Shown here piece by piece: positions 8,381 to 19,767 of a stretch of 64,000 nucleotides of DNA. The position numbers and the translations under genes were made by a program. Position 1 is the stretch's first letter, and each line of letters starts with the position of its first letter. Under the pieces are notes generated by a model, which was not told the DNA's origin, did no database searches, and worked only from the letters and a program-made list of their open reading frames with translations. The DNA comes from Devosia sp. (GTDB lineage Bacteria; Pseudomonadota; Alphaproteobacteria; Rhizobiales; Devosiaceae): contig NZ_CP075529.1 of assembly GCF_025809055.1 (NCBI RefSeq), positions 3,273,501 through 3,337,500 on the forward strand, read 5' to 3'.

Positions 8381-8399
8381 GCCCGACTTTTGTTCGGGC
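8381..8399 (+). promoter_or_regulatory. Short hairpin between the two binding-protein genes
   Basis: GCCCGA (8381-8386) pairs with TCGGGC (8394-8399) around a 7-nt loop, ending a few bases before the ribosome binding site of the second gene. Its role is unknown; it could set relative expression of the two genes. Confidence 0.35.
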
Positions 8400-8414
8400 A
8401 TGGGAGTAAGATCT

Positions 8415-9389
8415 ATGATGAAAGTGCTGTTTGCGCTGGCCACGATCGCGGCAATCGGCGCCGTGCCGGTGGTTGCACAGGAGAGTTGCGAAGCCGGGTT
8501 CCGGCTGTTCGAACATGGTGGCGGCCAGACCTGTATCCCCGAAAAAGCCGAGCGGATTGTCGGCCTGCATGATCAGTCGATCACGCTGACCCTTTTGGAA
8601 ATCGGTGCTCCCGTGGTCGGCTCGCATGGGCGCGTGGCCGATGATGGCCGCGAGTTCCTGCGCTCGGTCGAAGAAATGCTGGGCTATACCTTCGAAAATT
8701 CCGGCATCGGCTTTGTCGGCTCCTATCCTCTGGATGTGGAAGCCATCGCGGCATTGTCGCCCGATTTGATCATCGCGCGCACCTATGATCTCGACCTCCG
8801 GCAGCAGTATGAGGTTATCGCCCCCACCGTTTTCATCGCCGATGATCCGCAGGACCCGATGAATTTCGCGCGCGACGTCGCCGATGCGTCGGGCGAACTG
8901 GAAGAGTGGGAACGCCTGCTGGAGGCCTACCAGCGCAATATCGAGACTGCCCGCCGCACTTTCCCGGAGCTGGTTGGCCAGAGCTATGCCAAGATACAGG
9001 CCTGGGACGGCAAGCTCACTGTCTATGCCGGATATGGCGGGCTCACCAAGGTTCTGGAAGATCTGGGACTGGTGCGTACGCCATTTGCACAGGCCATGTC
9101 CGATCGTGGCGTCGCCTGGGGCGAAGAGGTGAGCGTCGAGCTCTTGCCCGAACAGCAGGCAGACTACACCTTCGACACCTACAATATCGCCGGTGGGGAT
9201 ACCTATGGTGCCGCACGCCAGCGGCTGGTGGACGTGCTGCCCAATTGGTGCGATGTGCTGAAATCCTGCAGCGAAGGTCGCTATATCGTCTTGCCGCGAG
9301 AGTATTCGACCGGCTACGGCTTCTCGCAGCTCAACACGCTCATTCCGCTCATCACCACCCATGCGGCGCGCGTACCGGTGGGCGACTAA
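8415..9389 (+). CDS. Periplasmic iron-siderophore-type binding protein (second of a tandem pair)
   Basis: About 324 residues with signal peptide (MMKVLFALATIAAIGAVPVVAQ) and the class III binding-protein fold. It shares local signatures with its upstream neighbour: FENSG, an EAIAALSPDLIIA block and a similar helix region around FARDVADASGELEEW. It has four cysteines in two close pairs (SCEAGF...QTC near the N-terminus; NWCDVLKSC near the C-terminus) that may form disulfides, absent from the first protein. The GGGAGTAAG ribosome site at 8402-8410 supports ATG 8415 (or 8418). Ligand unknown; a ferric chelate is the family expectation. The two genes look like an old duplication that diverged. 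Confidence 0.78.
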   Translation: MMKVLFALATIAAIGAVPVVAQESCEAGFRLFEHGGGQTCIPEKAERIVGLHDQSITLTLLEIGAPVVGSHGRVADDGREFLRSVEEMLGYTFENSGIGFVGSYPLDVEAIAALSPDLIIARTYDLDLRQQYEVIAPTVFIADDPQDPMNFARDVADASGELEEWERLLEAYQRNIETARRTFPELVGQSYAKIQAWDGKLTVYAGYGGLTKVLEDLGLVRTPFAQAMSDRGVAWGEEVSVELLPEQQADYTFDTYNIAGGDTYGAARQRLVDVLPNWCDVLKSCSEGRYIVLPREYSTGYGFSQLNTLIPLITTHAARVPVGD

Positions 9390-9662
9390 TCCCTGATGCA
9401 GCCGCTCCCCGGAACGTCCAACTGTCCTGTGCCGGTTGACCGGCGCATGGCGGGAGTTCCGGGTAGCGGCGCGGTTCCGGCCTGACAGCGTCACGCCGCC
9501 CCACCTGAGGCAAAGCCGGGGACTGCCTTGTGCTGTCCAGGGTTGGCCGCCCCGGGTTTGCGGCCATTCATCCCCCATTCATCACCTTTCCCTTACCACG
9601 CTCCTGCCTTATTGAAGGGGCACCACAAGGCCACTGACACGAATCCTTCAGGGGGATAATCA
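9390..9662. other. Intergenic leader without recognisable gene
   Basis: No protein-like frame is visible in this 273-bp gap. It must hold the promoter of the OmpA-family lipoprotein gene at 9663. A clear ribosome binding site (GGGGG, 9650-9655) is the only assignable element. Confidence 0.5.
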
Positions 9663-10328
9663 ATGAAGTCGAAGGTTCTCGTCGCGCTCGCCGCGACCCT
9701 GGCGCTGAGCGCCTGCACCACCACCAATCCCTATACGGGCCAGTCCCAGCTCTCCAACACCGCTGGCGGCGCGCTGATCGGCACCGGTGGCGGCGCGGTA
9801 GCCGGCGCCATTGTCGGCGCGGCTGTTGGCGGCGACCCGCGCATCGGCGCGCTGATCGGCGCCGGCGTTGGCGGCCTGACCGGCGCTGCCATCGGCAACT
9901 ACATGGACCAGCAGGAAGCCGAATTGCGCGCCCAGCTTCAGGGCACCGGCGTTTCGGTGACCCGCGTCGGCGACCAGATCATCCTCAACATGCCGTCCAA
10001 CATCACCTTCGCGACCGACTCTTCGACGGTGCAGCCGCAGTTCAACCAGACGCTGGTGTCGGTCGGCCTGGTGCTCAAGAAGTTCGACAAGACCATCGTC
10101 GATGTCTATGGCCACACCGACAGCCAGGGCGATGACAGCTATAACCTGTCGCTCAGCCAGCGTCGCGCCGTGGCGGTTGCCACCATCCTGGCCAACCAGG
10201 GCATCGACCAGCGCCGCTTCTATATCGAAGGCAAGGGTGAAACCGCGCCGATCGCCTCCAACGGCTCTGAATCCGGCCGGGCCCAGAACCGCCGCGTCGA
10301 AATCCAGCTTTCGCCCATTCGCGGCTGA
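9663..10328 (+). CDS. OmpA-family outer-membrane lipoprotein (YiaD-like)
   Basis: A 221-residue lipoprotein. The signal peptide ends in the lipobox LSAC (Cys18), giving a lipid anchor. A glycine-rich region follows (GGALIGTGGGAVAGAIVGAAVGG, repeating the glycine-zipper pattern) that may insert in the membrane. The C-terminal OmpA domain has the peptidoglycan-binding signature DVYGHTDSQGDDSYNLSLSQRRA and the closing NRRVEI. The likely role is tethering outer membrane to peptidoglycan. The start has GGGGG a few bases upstream. A strong rho-independent terminator follows at 10351-10379, so the gene is monocistronic. Confidence 0.92.
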   Translation: MKSKVLVALAATLALSACTTTNPYTGQSQLSNTAGGALIGTGGGAVAGAIVGAAVGGDPRIGALIGAGVGGLTGAAIGNYMDQQEAELRAQLQGTGVSVTRVGDQIILNMPSNITFATDSSTVQPQFNQTLVSVGLVLKKFDKTIVDVYGHTDSQGDDSYNLSLSQRRAVAVATILANQGIDQRRFYIEGKGETAPIASNGSESGRAQNRRVEIQLSPIRG

Positions 10329-10350
10329 TCCTGGACATAGAGAAACGAAA

Positions 10351-10379
10351 AACGCGGCCTTCCGGGGCCGCGTTTTTTA
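10351..10379 (+). terminator. Rho-independent terminator of the OmpA-family gene
   Basis: The inverted repeat CGCGGCC/GGCCGCG with a short TTCCG loop is followed by a run of six T. It lies just downstream of the lipoprotein stop codon and its T-run overlaps the stop of the opposite-strand gene. Confidence 0.9.
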
Positions 10380-10667
10380 TTGCACCGGCTCGACCACGGG
10401 CGCCGAAGTCGGCGTGCCCGGCTGCATGTCGGTTCCCGGAGCGCCCGAGAACAGTTGCAGCACGAAGAGAATGGCCACAATGATGGCCAGGGCCACCACG
10501 CCATAGAGCCACCAATTGGTCGGCCCGGTGCCGCCGACACTGGTCTCGTGCTCGCCGGCGGGCCGGATGCCCGAATCCACCGGAACCTCGATGCGCGAAC
10601 CGTTCTCATCGACCAGGCTGTCCACCTTGGCCGTTTCGGGGGCGTGGGGCTTGTTGTCCGTCGCCAT
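10377..10667 (-). CDS. Small single-pass membrane protein of unknown function
   Basis: A 96-residue protein not assigned to a known family. The first ~50 residues are polar and acidic, followed by one clear transmembrane helix (WWLYGVVALAIIVAILFVLQLF) and a short Pro/Thr-rich tail. Its start codon overlaps the stop of the gene upstream by one base (TGATG), so the two are translationally coupled. The stop lies within the T-run of the opposing terminator. Partner and role unknown; the operon link to the 85-residue protein suggests a shared job. Confidence 0.75.
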   Translation of the reverse strand: MATDNKPHAPETAKVDSLVDENGSRIEVPVDSGIRPAGEHETSVGGTGPTNWWLYGVVALAIIVAILFVLQLFSGAPGTDMQPGTPTSAPVVEPVQ

Positions 10668-10924
10668 CAGAAATCTCCCTTGAACACGGTTTGCGAACCC
10701 ACGCCATCGGCGACGCCGGCGCGTACCTGGGCTATGGCCTCTTCGATGGCCTCGGGTTCGAAGCCGACTTCCAGGCCCTCCTGGCCGACGCTGGTCACTT
10801 CGGCCTTCAACTGATTGAGCAGGTCTAGTTTTTCCTGCGCGGTGAACAGGGGGTGATTGGCAATGCGCATGGGCTCAAGCATGTCGGTGCCGCCCATTCT
10901 GTCCTTGAGTGTGTCGAACACCAT
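10667..10924 (-). CDS. Small helical protein of unknown function
   Basis: An 85-residue protein, MVFDTLKDRMGGTDML..., rich in helix-forming residues, without signal peptide or membrane segment. It has AGGAG eight bases before the ATG. I do not recognise a family. It is the first gene of a two-gene operon with the single-pass membrane protein, and the coding regions overlap by one base. The PRC-barrel gene is divergent from it. Function unknown. Confidence 0.72.
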   Translation of the reverse strand: MVFDTLKDRMGGTDMLEPMRIANHPLFTAQEKLDLLNQLKAEVTSVGQEGLEVGFEPEAIEEAIAQVRAGVADGVGSQTVFKGDF

Positions 10925-11108
10925 GATCGTGCTCCTGTGATTGGGCCGTCTGGCGGCCGTAACCTGTTGCAGGATCAATGCGTCGGCGGGGCGCAGGGTT
11001 CCCCGACGCGGCCGGGGCGGTGGTGCCCGATCACATTTGCATAGGTGAGGAAACCGGCGGGGTTGTGCGGCGTTGACCCTTCACATCCCAAGCAAGGAGG
11101 ATTGTATC

Positions 11109-11498
11109 ATGTCTTTTGATGACAAGCGCGTTGCCAGTGCCGACGTCAAGGAAACGCACGACCTGATCGCATCCGACAAGGTCGAGGGTACCAAGGTCTA
11201 TGATCAGTCCGGCGAACATGTCGGCTCGATCGAACGGATCCTCGTCGAAAAGCGCAGCGGCAAGGTTTCTTATGCCGTGCTGAGCTTTGGCGGCTTCCTG
11301 GGCTTGGGCAATGACCACTATCCGTTGCCCTGGTCCAAGCTGGACTATGACGAAAGCCTCGGTGGCTATCGAGTCGATATCTCCAAGGAGCAGATCGAAG
11401 GCGCGCCCAAATACGAGCGCGAGGACGATGCCTTCTGGACGAGCGAGAACGGCCGTCGCGTGCACGATTACTACGGCGTCACGCCCTACTGGATCTGA
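11109..11498 (+). CDS. PRC-barrel domain protein
   Basis: A 129-residue cytoplasmic protein whose central part (residues ~20-90, from LIASDKVEGTKVYDQSGEHVGSIE onward) is a PRC-barrel, a small beta-barrel first described in photosynthetic reaction centre H subunits and RimM. Stand-alone versions are common in Rhizobiales and often stress-linked; the biochemical role is not known. A near-perfect ribosome site AAGGAGG precedes the ATG by eight bases, which suggests high expression. A strong terminator follows at 11531-11559. No partner gene is evident. Confidence 0.85.
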   Translation: MSFDDKRVASADVKETHDLIASDKVEGTKVYDQSGEHVGSIERILVEKRSGKVSYAVLSFGGFLGLGNDHYPLPWSKLDYDESLGGYRVDISKEQIEGAPKYEREDDAFWTSENGRRVHDYYGVTPYWI

Positions 11499-11530
11499 CG
11501 CCAGCCCATTTTCATGACCTGATGATTGCG

Positions 11531-11559
11531 GCCGGCGCCCTTCGGGGCGCCGGTTTTTT
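11531..11559 (+). terminator. Rho-independent terminator of the PRC-barrel gene
   Basis: GCCGGCGCC and GGCGCCGG pair around a CTTCG loop and are followed by six T. It overlaps the 3' end of the opposite-strand lactonase gene by two bases. Confidence 0.9.
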
Positions 11560-12472
11560 ATGGGCGCCGGGCTGGGCCGGCGTTGACATAGAGGGAATAG
11601 AGCGACCGGGTGGCCGTGATGAACAGCCGGTTGCGCCGTGGGCCGCCGAATTCGAGATTGGCCACACGCTGCCCGATATGGATCTTGCCGGTGCGCACGC
11701 CCGCCGGGTCGAACACCTCGATCCCGATTTCGCTCGAGCACCAGACCCAGCCATCGCTGTCGACCCGAAAACCATCGGGCCGCCCATCCTCGATCACGGC
11801 GAAGACACGGCCATTGTGCAACCTGCCTTCGGCCACATCGAAAACACGCAGGGTCCGCGGCGCCTTGCCATCCGCGCCAAATCCGGACTCGGCGATGTAG
11901 AGCAGGCTCTCGTCGGGTGAAAAAGCCAGGCCGTTGGGCTGGATGAAATCACCGGCCACCAGCGTGACCTCCCCGGTCTGCCCGTCAATCCGATAAACGC
12001 CGCGGCAGGGCTGCTCCTCGGGCGAGCGGTACCCTTCGTAATCGGACAGGATGCCGTAGCTGGGATCGGTGAACCAGATCGAGCCATCGGATTTGACCAC
12101 CACGTCGTTCGGCGAATTCAGCCGCTTACCGGCATATTGATCCGCCAGCACCGTGATCGTGCCGTCGAGCTCCGTGCGCGTCACCCGGCGGGGGCCATGT
12201 TCGCACGAGACCAGGCGCCCCTGGCAATCACGCGTATGGCCATTGGCGTAGTTGGAGGGCTTTAGATACAGGCTGATCGTATTGTCTTCGGGCAGATAGC
12301 GCATCACCCGTTCATTGGGAATGTCCGAGAAATACAGGCACCCATGGTCGCCGAACCACACCGGGCCCTCCGCCCAGCGGCAGCCGGAATACAGCTCGTC
12401 GAGCTGCGCATTGCCCACGATCTTGCTGGAAAATCGCGGGTCGATGATGTCGTACAGGCCCTGGGTGGTCAT
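11558..12472 (-). CDS. SMP-30/gluconolactonase-family hydrolase
   Basis: A 304-residue six-bladed propeller of the SMP-30/gluconolaconase/LRE family, which opens sugar lactones with a bound divalent metal. Visible signatures are the metal-site Glu in CRWAEGPVWF, the NSPNDVVVKSDGSIWFTDPSYG block carrying the Asn and Asp ligands, and FIQPNGLAFSPDE in the next blade. AGGAG lies nine bases before the ATG. No signal peptide, so it acts in the cytoplasm. Likely part of sugar-acid catabolism, but no sugar dehydrogenase is in the same operon; the divergent neighbour is a ROK sugar kinase. Confidence 0.88.
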   Translation of the reverse strand: MTTQGLYDIIDPRFSSKIVGNAQLDELYSGCRWAEGPVWFGDHGCLYFSDIPNERVMRYLPEDNTISLYLKPSNYANGHTRDCQGRLVSCEHGPRRVTRTELDGTITVLADQYAGKRLNSPNDVVVKSDGSIWFTDPSYGILSDYEGYRSPEEQPCRGVYRIDGQTGEVTLVAGDFIQPNGLAFSPDESLLYIAESGFGADGKAPRTLRVFDVAEGRLHNGRVFAVIEDGRPDGFRVDSDGWVWCSSEIGIEVFDPAGVRTGKIHIGQRVANLEFGGPRRNRLFITATRSLYSLYVNAGPARRP

Positions 12473-12589
12473 GGTGATGTCTCCTCGTGGCTCCAGCCAT
12501 ATTCTGCCCGGCGCCGGCGCTCAAGCCTCCCCTTGCCCTTCACCGGCCAGCGTCCTACCAGTGAACCTCCGACACCTGACCCGGCAGCC

Positions 12590-13492
12590 ATGATTACCTG
12601 TTTCGATATTGGCGGCTCGACCATCAAGGCCGCCACCGCCACCAGTCCGGAAGCGCTCACCATGCTGGGCCGCGTGCCGACACCGCACCATGATTTTATG
12701 GCTTTCGCCGCCGCAATCGCAGAATGGGTCAAGATCGGCGGAGCCCCGGAGGGGGCGCCGGTGGCCATTTCGGTAACCGGTGTCGTCGATCCGGCGAGTG
12801 GCGTGGTCACCTGCGCCAATATTGCCTGCATAGACGGGCTCGACCTGGCGCAGGCGCTGTCCGCCCGGCTCGATCGCCCGGTGCTGGTGGCCAATGACGC
12901 CGATTGCTTTGTGCTGGCCGAAGCCGGGATCGGAGCGGGGCAGGGGCACCGCGTGGTGTTCGGCGTCATCCTGGGCACCGGCGTGGGCGGAGGGCTTGTG
13001 GTCAACGGTGCCATCCATCAGGGCGCCGGGGGCTTGGCGGGCGAATGGGGGCACGGTCCGGTTGCCGCAACCGAAGCCGGCTCGCCACCCATCGCGATAC
13101 CGCGCCTCCCCTGCGGCTGCGGGCAGAGTGGCTGTGTCGACACGGTTGGCGGTGCGCGGGGGCTCGAACGGCTTTATGCCCATCTGGGCGGCGGTGAGGC
13201 GTCGAGCCGCGAAATCATCGCGGCCTGGCAGGCCGGCGATGCGCTGGCGGCGCGGACCCTTGAATGCCAGATCGACCTGCTCGCCGGACCCCTGGCGCTC
13301 ACGGTCAATGTCGTCGGGCCCGATATCGTGCCGGTTGGGGGCGGGCTGGGCAGCGTCGCGCCCCTGGTCACGGCGCTCGACGAAGCGGTTCGCCGGCGCA
13401 TCCTGCGCAGGCTCGATCGTCCCCTTGTGGTCCCGGCCGGCATTGCCGAACCCGGCCTGGTTGGCGCCGCCATTCTGGGATTGAGCCAATGA
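12590..13492 (+). CDS. ROK-family sugar kinase (N-acetylglucosamine kinase-like)
   Basis: A 300-residue ROK kinase. The phosphate-binding motif is DIGGSTIKAA (residues 6-15), the catalytic Asp is Asp103 in ANDADC, ILGTGVGGGLVVNG is the second ATP loop, and the zinc site is Cys175/Cys177/Cys182 in CGCGQSGC with the upstream EWGH. These fit kinases of N-acetylhexosamines or glucose. Its stop overlaps the start of cutC (ATGA), so the two are coupled. The ATG at 12590 gives the normal N-terminus; longer frames add a tail not seen in the family. Substrate not proved. Confidence 0.88.
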   Translation: MITCFDIGGSTIKAATATSPEALTMLGRVPTPHHDFMAFAAAIAEWVKIGGAPEGAPVAISVTGVVDPASGVVTCANIACIDGLDLAQALSARLDRPVLVANDADCFVLAEAGIGAGQGHRVVFGVILGTGVGGGLVVNGAIHQGAGGLAGEWGHGPVAATEAGSPPIAIPRLPCGCGQSGCVDTVGGARGLERLYAHLGGGEASSREIIAAWQAGDALAARTLECQIDLLAGPLALTVNVVGPDIVPVGGGLGSVAPLVTALDEAVRRRILRRLDRPLVVPAGIAEPGLVGAAILGLSQ

Positions 13493-14232
13493 CGCTGCTC
13501 GAGGTCTGCGTTGACGACGCCGAAGGGTTCGCCGCGGCCCTTGCGGGCGGTGCCGACCGGATCGAGCTGTGCTCGGCCCTTGAGCTGGGTGGGCTCACGC
13601 CTTCACCCGGATTGGTGGCCATGGCGGCCAAATCCCCGGTGCCGGTCCATGCCATGATCCGCCATCGTCCGGGCCATTTCGTCTATTCCGCTGCCGAGGC
13701 CGAGGTGCTGCTGGCCGATATCGCCGCAATGCGTGCAGCGGGTCTGGCTGGCGTCGTCCTCGGGGCGAGTTTTTCCGACGGACGTCTCGACGAGCCGCTT
13801 CTGACCCGCATGGTCGAGGCGGCAGCGGGCATGGCCATCACCCTCCATCGCGCTTTCGATATTGTGCCCGATCACCGGGCCGCAGCCGATATCGCGATGA
13901 AACTGGGCTTTGGCACCATCCTCACCTCCGGCGGGGCCGCGTCGGCCCTGGCCGGCCGCGATGTGCTGGCGAGGCTGGCGCGGCATGTGGGAGATGCCAT
14001 CACCATCATGCCGGGCGCCGGCATCTCGCCCGATGTGATCCCCGACCTCAGCCGGGCGCTGCCGCTGCGCGCCGTGCATGGCTCGTGCTCAGAAGCGGAC
14101 GCGTCTGCGCCAGAAAACGCCGCTCGCCTGGGCTTTTCCAGCCCGGCCCGGCGTCGCACCAGCCGCGAAAAGGTCGCGGCGCTCAAGGCCGCACTGGCCG
14201 CCGCAGAAATGGGGGCCGCAAGTGGGACATAG
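13489..14232 (+). CDS. cutC: CutC-family TIM-barrel protein
   Basis: A 247-residue protein beginning MTLLEVCVDDAEGFAAALAGGADRIELC, the standard CutC start. Later blocks (GGLTPSPGL, VHAMIRHRPGHFVYS, VLGASFSDGRLDE, ITLHRAFD, ILTSGG, IMPGAGI) run through the barrel strands in order. CutC was named for copper homeostasis in E. coli, but that role is disputed and its enzymatic reaction is not settled. It overlaps the upstream ROK kinase by four bases and the downstream adenosyltransferase by 11, forming one translationally coupled operon; pairing with a sugar kinase hints at a role in carbohydrate metabolism. Confidence 0.9.
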   Translation: MTLLEVCVDDAEGFAAALAGGADRIELCSALELGGLTPSPGLVAMAAKSPVPVHAMIRHRPGHFVYSAAEAEVLLADIAAMRAAGLAGVVLGASFSDGRLDEPLLTRMVEAAAGMAITLHRAFDIVPDHRAAADIAMKLGFGTILTSGGAASALAGRDVLARLARHVGDAITIMPGAGISPDVIPDLSRALPLRAVHGSCSEADASAPENAARLGFSSPARRRTSREKVAALKAALAAAEMGAASGT

Positions 14233-14741
14233 ACTATCCAGAATTGTCACCCGGACCGGCGACGATGGCACCACGGGCCTCTCCGATGGCTCGCGCTTGC
14301 GCAAGGACGCGGCCCTGATCGAGGTGATCGGCACCGTCGATGAACTCAATAGCGTCATCGGCTTTGCCGAAAGCCAGCAAACCCTTGTGCCGTTGCGCGA
14401 AGAACTGGTGTCGATCCAGCATGATCTTTTCGATCTCGGCGGTGCCCTGTCGATGCCGGGACATGCCGTGTTGACCCAAGATCATGTCGCCGCGCTCGAA
14501 GCAGTGGTCGCCGCCTGGAATGCCGACCTGCCCCCGCTCAAGGAATTCATCCTGCCCGGCGGTTCGGCAGCAGTCGCCGCCCTGCATGTGGCCCGCACGG
14601 TCTGCCGCCGCGCCGAGCGCCGCCTGCTCTCGCTCGATGACGACCGTACGGCCACCGCCCGCGTCTATCTCAACCGCCTGTCAGATCTGCTGTTCGTTGG
14701 CGCCCGGCTCGCGGCCGAGGGTCGGGAGCGGAGCTGGCAGC

Positions 14742-14761
<20 letters not shown>
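14222..14761 (+). CDS. PduO-type ATP:cob(I)alamin adenosyltransferase
   Basis: A 179-residue enzyme that transfers the adenosyl group of ATP to cob(I)alamin, making coenzyme B12. The N-terminal ATP loop TRTGDDGTTGL, the VDELNSVIGFA helix, FILPGGS and the RRAERR arginine motif are all present, as in PduO/MMAB proteins. The start is GTG 14222 behind a G-rich ribosome site, giving an 11-base overlap with cutC. The 3' end overlaps the convergent methionine synthase gene by 20 bp. Why it is coupled to a sugar kinase and cutC is unclear. Confidence 0.92.
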
Positions 14762-17440
<2,679 letters not shown>

Positions 17441-17444
<4 letters not shown>

Positions 17445-18469
17445 CTGAAAACCCTCGGGCGGTGGGCTGCCACCGTCTCGGCGATGGCGCGGATATGATC
17501 GGGCGTGGTGCCGCAGCAGCCGCCCACGACATTGACCAGGCCCTCGCGCGCAAATTCGTCGAGCTGGCCGGCGGTGTCGTCCGGGCCCTCGTCATATTGG
17601 CCGAAGGCATTGGGCAGGCCGGCATTGGGATAGGCGCAGGTAAACGTATCGGCCACCGAGGCGATTTCGGCCATGTGCGGCCGCATGGCCTCGGCGCCGA
17701 GTGCGCAGTTGAGGCCGACCGTAAAGGGCCGCGAATGGCGCACCGAGTGCCAGAATGCGGTGGGTGTCTGGCCGGTCAGCGTCCGCCCCGAAGCGTCGGT
17801 AATGGTGCCTGAAATCATCATCGGCAGCGCCACGCCGGTGCGCTCGAAGGCCTCGATGCACGCAAAGATCGCCGCCTTGGCATTGAGCGTGTCGAAAATC
17901 GTTTCGACCAGAATGACATCGGCGCCGCCTTCGATCAGGCCGTTGACCTGCTCGCTATAGGCCTTGCGCAGGTCCTCGAAGCTGACGGCACGGAAGCCGG
18001 GATTGTTCACGTCCGGGCTGATCGAGGCGGTGCGGTTGGTCGGGCCCACGGCCCCGGCGACGAACCGCGGCTTGCCATCGATGGCGGTGGCCCGGTCCAG
18101 CGCCCGGCGCACCACGCGCGCGCCCTCGACATTGAGATCATGGACGGCCGCCTCCATGCCGTAGTCGGCCTGGGCAATGGTGGTGGCCGAAAAGGTATTG
18201 GTCTCGACGATATCGGCCCCGGCCATGGCGTAGTTGAAGTGGATTTCTTCGATGGCTTCGGGCTGGGTCAGAATGAGCAGGTCGTTATTGCCCTTCTGCG
18301 GATGCTCGGAATGGTGCCGGCAGGCATGGCCGGAGCCGTGGCCGATGAAATCATCTTCGCCCAGGCCCAGCCCCTGAATCTGGGTACCCATGGCACCGTC
18401 GAGAATGAGTATGCGCTGGCGGGCAAGTGTTTCCAGGGCCTTGCGGCTGGGGGAGGGGGCGGCTGGCAT
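17441..18469 (-). CDS. Homocysteine S-methyltransferase domain protein (split MetH N-terminal part)
   Basis: A 342-residue protein matching the first domain of MetH, the zinc-dependent homocysteine-activating barrel. Landmarks are ILDGAMGTQIQ, KGNNDLL, ADIVETNTFSATTIAQADYG, and the zinc cysteines in GLNCALG and VGGCCGTTPDH. It ends exactly at the natural linker before the folate domain, and its stop codon overlaps the next gene's start by four bases. Neither part alone is a full cobalamin-dependent methionine synthase; the two are expected to work as a complex. The ATG has GAGG upstream. Confidence 0.93.
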
Positions 18470-18567
18470 GGTGACCTCGACAGTGTTGCGCGCCTTTTAG
18501 CGAGTGCGATGCGCAAAGGGAACCCGCACCCCATATGGTGGCTGCAACCCGGCTTTGAAGCGGTGGC

Positions 18568-19767
18568 TCAATCGCGCGCGATCGACCGGTAAAAGACGCG
18601 CTGGTGATCGGGTACGAGCTGGGGATGGACAATGGAGATGAGGTCCATCAGCACCAGGTCCGGCCGCATATTGCCCAGTTCATAGAACTGCACGCCGCCA
18701 TTGGGCCCCTTGAGCGCGTCCGGCATCCAGACCTGGCCCGCCTTGGCCGCGGGCAGGGCGGCCAGGCGCGGATCATCGGCGGCGATGTCGGCCAGCGTCT
18801 GATACTGCATGGAGGCCTGCACCCAGAACGCCGCCTGGCGGGCCGGGACGACCAGTTGTTCGAGATCGTGAATCTGGAAACTGCCGGTGCTGGCATTGTC
18901 GTCAAACACATAGGCGCCACCGGCGTCGCGGATCAGCTCTGCCATGAACGAGCGGCCACCGGCAGCGTAGAAAATACCGCCAAATGCCTGGCCACTCAGC
19001 ACCTGAGGGCGCTCGTCCGCGCCGATGCCTTCGGTCAAGGCGAGGGCAGTCGCATAATTGTCGGCCACCTCGGCAAAGGCCTGGTTGGCCTTGGCCTCGG
19101 CATTGAAGAACAGGCTGAGGAACTTGACCCACTCGGCCCGGCCAAGGGGCGAGCTTTCCAGCCAGTCGGCATAGGTGACGACCGCGATGCTCGTCTGTGC
19201 GACCCGCTGCATTTCCGCTTCGCCGGCCTGGGCGACCATCACCACGTCCGGCCGCGCCGCCACGACCGCCTCGACATTGGTGATTCCCGCCGGCGCATAT
19301 TCGACAACGCCCTCATCAGCGGCGCGGGCCACGATTTGTGGGGTCGCAAGATAGTCGCGCTGCGCGACGCCGGTGAGAGCCGCCACCCCATCCACCGCCA
19401 CCAATGCCGGATTGAGCGACGTGCTGCCGGCAAACAGCGATCGGACCGGGATGGTGACCCGTGGCACATCGGCATAGTCCGGGCCGAGGTCCGGTGCCGG
19501 CGTGCCACATTGCACCAGAACGACCGTTTCAGCCGTGCCGCCCATATCGGCGTCGGCTACGGTCACGATCTTGTAGTTTTCGAAATAGGCGACGCTGAAA
19601 TTACCGGCCTGTTCCACCGCAGCCTTGTCGGCGAAGTAATCCACGCCGGGCGCATAATCGACCGCGCAGCCCGCGGCGTCGAATTGCGGCTCTGCCGCAG
19701 CAGCCGGTGCGACCATGAGGGCGAGGGCGGCAAACCCAAGACGGGAAAGACTGTAGAAGTCGGTCAC
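18568..19767 (-). CDS. ABC-type iron-siderophore substrate-binding protein
   Basis: A 399-residue periplasmic protein with an N-terminal signal sequence (FAALALMVAPAAAAE). It belongs to the class III binding proteins used with FecCD permeases: two lobes with a central helix, VVAARPDVVMVAQAGEAEM in lobe one and QIHDLEQLVVPARQAAFWVQ in lobe two. It is longer than usual (about 300-340) owing to an N-terminal region of ~60 residues. The start is GTG overlapping the stop of the ATPase gene by one base. As third gene of the permease-ATPase-binding protein operon it delivers the ligand, presumably a ferric chelate; cobalamin is an alternative given metH downstream. Confidence 0.85.
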   Translation of the reverse strand: MTDFYSLSRLGFAALALMVAPAAAAEPQFDAAGCAVDYAPGVDYFADKAAVEQAGNFSVAYFENYKIVTVADADMGGTAETVVLVQCGTPAPDLGPDYADVPRVTIPVRSLFAGSTSLNPALVAVDGVAALTGVAQRDYLATPQIVARAADEGVVEYAPAGITNVEAVVAARPDVVMVAQAGEAEMQRVAQTSIAVVTYADWLESSPLGRAEWVKFLSLFFNAEAKANQAFAEVADNYATALALTEGIGADERPQVLSGQAFGGIFYAAGGRSFMAELIRDAGGAYVFDDNASTGSFQIHDLEQLVVPARQAAFWVQASMQYQTLADIAADDPRLAALPAAKAGQVWMPDALKGPNGGVQFYELGNMRPDLVLMDLISIVHPQLVPDHQRVFYRSIARD

